From the NCBI GenBank assembly GCA_043804925.1, contig JAZDIP010000008.1, forward strand, positions 32,565 to 96,564: 64,000 bases of DNA, read 5' to 3'. The position numbers and the translations under genes were made by a program. Source of the stretch: ChocPot-Mid sp043804925. Lineage in GTDB: Bacteria; Bacteroidota; Ignavibacteria; Kapaibacteriales; UBA2268. Under the pieces are notes generated by a model, which worked only from the letters and a program-made list of their open reading frames with translations, was not told where the DNA came from and ran no database searches. How positions within the stretch are numbered: the first letter of the stretch is position 1; each line of letters starts with the position of its first letter. Positions 62,883 to 64,000 of the stretch are shown piece by piece.

Positions 62883-63305
62883 TCAATATAACCAACTAAA
62901 ATTGCACATAGATTTAATAATATTTTTTTCATTTTCTATTTGATGTAATGCGTCAGCAAGCGTATCTATAACTTCATCTATACTATTCATAATCCTATTA
63001 TTAAACCCTTTCTGTTCTCTAATATAATCCCATAAATGCTCTACCGGATTCAACTGAGGTGAATAAGGTGGTAAATACAGAAAAACAATGTTTTCAGGGA
63101 TTACCAGACCGGAGCTGATGTGCCAACTTGCATTATCAGCACAAAGTATTATCCGATAATGACTATATACTTTTGACATGTCCTCCAAATAAAAATTCAT
63201 TATTTCTGTATTTGAACCTGACAATACTAATGAATGGCTTTCTCCAGTTTCAGGACACACTGATGCGTAAGCGTAAGTATATTGACGGACAATTTGTTTA
63301 ACCAC
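62883..63305 (-). CDS. IS630-family transposase, C-terminal DDE part
   Basis: The listed 140 residues contain the second catalytic Asp in IILCADNASWHIS and the Glu in PPYSPQLNPVEHLWDYI; the first Asp (KLFFEDEGRFGRS) is encoded in the same frame upstream of the first ATG, between 63305 and 63450. This part is expected to be made only as a fusion with the N-terminal part by frameshift. All three catalytic residues are present. Confidence 0.8.
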   Translation of the reverse strand: MVKQIVRQYTYAYASVCPETGESHSLVLSGSNTEIMNFYLEDMSKVYSHYRIILCADNASWHISSGLVIPENIVFLYLPPYSPQLNPVEHLWDYIREQKGFNNRIMNSIDEVIDTLADALHQIENEKNIIKSMCNFSWLY

Positions 63306-63418
63306 TTTTGCCCTTATCCCTTTTGGTGTCCAACTACTACTGATTGTATTTGACCTCCCGAATCTACCCTCATCTTCAAAAAATAATTTTACAGGTCGTG
63401 TATCTTTACTGTCAAACT

Positions 63419-63943
63419 TTAATTTGGCGGCTGCCAGGTTTTCAGGAAGTTTTTTTTAAATTCTTCCTGCTTTTCGTAGTCAGTTTTGGGATGCTCAGTT
63501 CTGGGCGACTTCTTTGTCCAATGGTGCCGTTTAAATATGCTCCAGATATAATCATCCGATATTTCATGCCCTATTTTTTTTTCAAATTCCTTTTTTACAT
63601 CCTTAACGGTTATAATTAATCCTAACTTTGCCTTTTTGCTCAATTGTTCAAGAAATTTACTCTCTTCTTCATAGCTCATAAAACTTGTTTCTTTCCTCCT
63701 ACCGCCCCATTGTGTACCCTGCTTATAATTGCTTCCTTTTTTATTATATTCCTGGATTACTTTGTATACTTTTTTTTCACTTATACAAAATACTTTGGCT
63801 ACTTCTGAAGCTGATATACCTGGGTTTTGTTTTACTGCCTGAATTATTTTCCAGTCTACAACATCATTATATCCTTTTATTGATGTTGTTTTTTTCCGTA
63901 ATTCATCTATTGAATGAATGTCTACAACTTTTAAGGTACGCAT
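63419..63943 (-). CDS. IS630-family transposase, N-terminal DNA-binding part
   Basis: The 174 residues contain two helix-turn-helix regions: PGISASEVAKVFCISEKKVY (about residues 38-57) and a later winged-helix-like part (GLIITVKDVKKEF, ISDDYIWSIFKRHHW). It ends shortly after an A8 run (residues KKNFLKTWQPPN are the zero-frame reading after the run). It could act alone as a regulator or be fused to the DDE part by frameshifting. Confidence 0.8.
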   Translation of the reverse strand: MRTLKVVDIHSIDELRKKTTSIKGYNDVVDWKIIQAVKQNPGISASEVAKVFCISEKKVYKVIQEYNKKGSNYKQGTQWGGRRKETSFMSYEEESKFLEQLSKKAKLGLIITVKDVKKEFEKKIGHEISDDYIWSIFKRHHWTKKSPRTEHPKTDYEKQEEFKKNFLKTWQPPN

Positions 63944-64000
63944 TGTAATTCTCCTTATTATTTGATAAAATGTTCTTTTACAAATATAAGGAAAATTTAT

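Larger units (their letters stand above)
62883..63943 (-). mobile_element. IS630-family insertion sequence, transposase in two frames
   Basis: Two minus-strand frames (63419..63943 and 62883..63305) together make one IS630-type transposase of about 350 residues. The frames connect through an A8 run on the coding strand (GAATTTAAAAAAAACTTCC at about 63449-63467), where a -1 shift gives KKLPENLAAAKLKF and then the DDE domain. Terminal inverted repeats were not found; the right end may lie at or beyond the window edge. Confidence 0.75.

Noticed and set aside
62860..64000. Terminal inverted repeats of the IS630 element
   Set aside because: I compared both flanks by eye and found no convincing match; one end may be outside the window.

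Overview
The window is AT-rich bacterial DNA that most likely comes from the Bacteroidota/Chlorobiota (FCB) group. Three things seen in the sequence support this: a type IX secretion sorting domain at the C-terminus of the protein at 39151..40464, promoters of the TTTG-N19-TANNTTTG type (clearest at 20987..21017), and a succinate dehydrogenase/fumarate reductase operon with a single cytochrome b subunit. The sulfur and multihaem gene content (QmoAB, octahaem tetrathionate reductase family, Dsr-like complex) is unusual for gut-type Bacteroidia. It would fit an environmental, anaerobic or facultative lineage such as Ignavibacteria or Kapabacteria; that placement is inference.

Layout. 1-11.4 kb: a partial secreted propeller/lectin protein, a Dna2-like nuclease-helicase overlapping recJ, rsgA, a tRNA-Ser / four-helix-bundle gene / tRNA-Leu element bounded by inverted seven-base repeats, and a PAS histidine kinase with two CheY-like regulators. 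11.8-31 kb is the energy-metabolism island: a DsrK/M/O/P-like membrane redox complex with a hexahaem cytochrome fused to its NrfD subunit, an octahaem tetrathionate reductase-family cytochrome with a cytochrome b partner and split YeeE/YedE sulfur transporters, a DUF134/zinc-ribbon/metallo-beta-lactamase/peroxiredoxin/NifX-like operon, and QmoA-QmoB followed by a large helical-repeat protein in place of QmoC. 31-46.5 kb holds mostly housekeeping genes (S1-like protein, asnS, a B12-binding mutase subunit, hemA, a CASTOR/POLLUX-type channel, queC, yjbQ, fmt) mixed with surface beta-propeller proteins and an ORF6N cassette. 46.7-58.2 kb is a surface-polysaccharide locus with a Wzm/Wzt ABC exporter, glycosyltransferases, methyltransferases, a sulfotransferase and APS kinase, pointing to a sulfated glycan. 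58.6-62.1 kb is sdhCAB. The right end carries a frameshifted REP-associated (RAYT) transposase and an IS630-family transposase split in two frames.

How the parts may work together. The 11.8-31 kb genes form a candidate quinone-linked electron network between periplasmic multihaem cytochromes (sulfur oxyanions as likely substrates) and cytoplasmic Hdr-like flavin/iron-sulfur modules. A shared palindrome, TTATTGGC-N4-GCCAATAA, lies at the promoters of the octahaem cytochrome operon and the DUF134 operon and suggests they belong to one regulon. APS kinase and the sulfotransferase form a PAPS-making and PAPS-using pair in the polysaccharide locus.

The most unusual large-scale signal is a set of dispersed short tandem arrays with many different unit sequences but a strict seven-base phase. 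They fill spacers and appear translated inside queC and qmoA; two further arrays use eight-base units.
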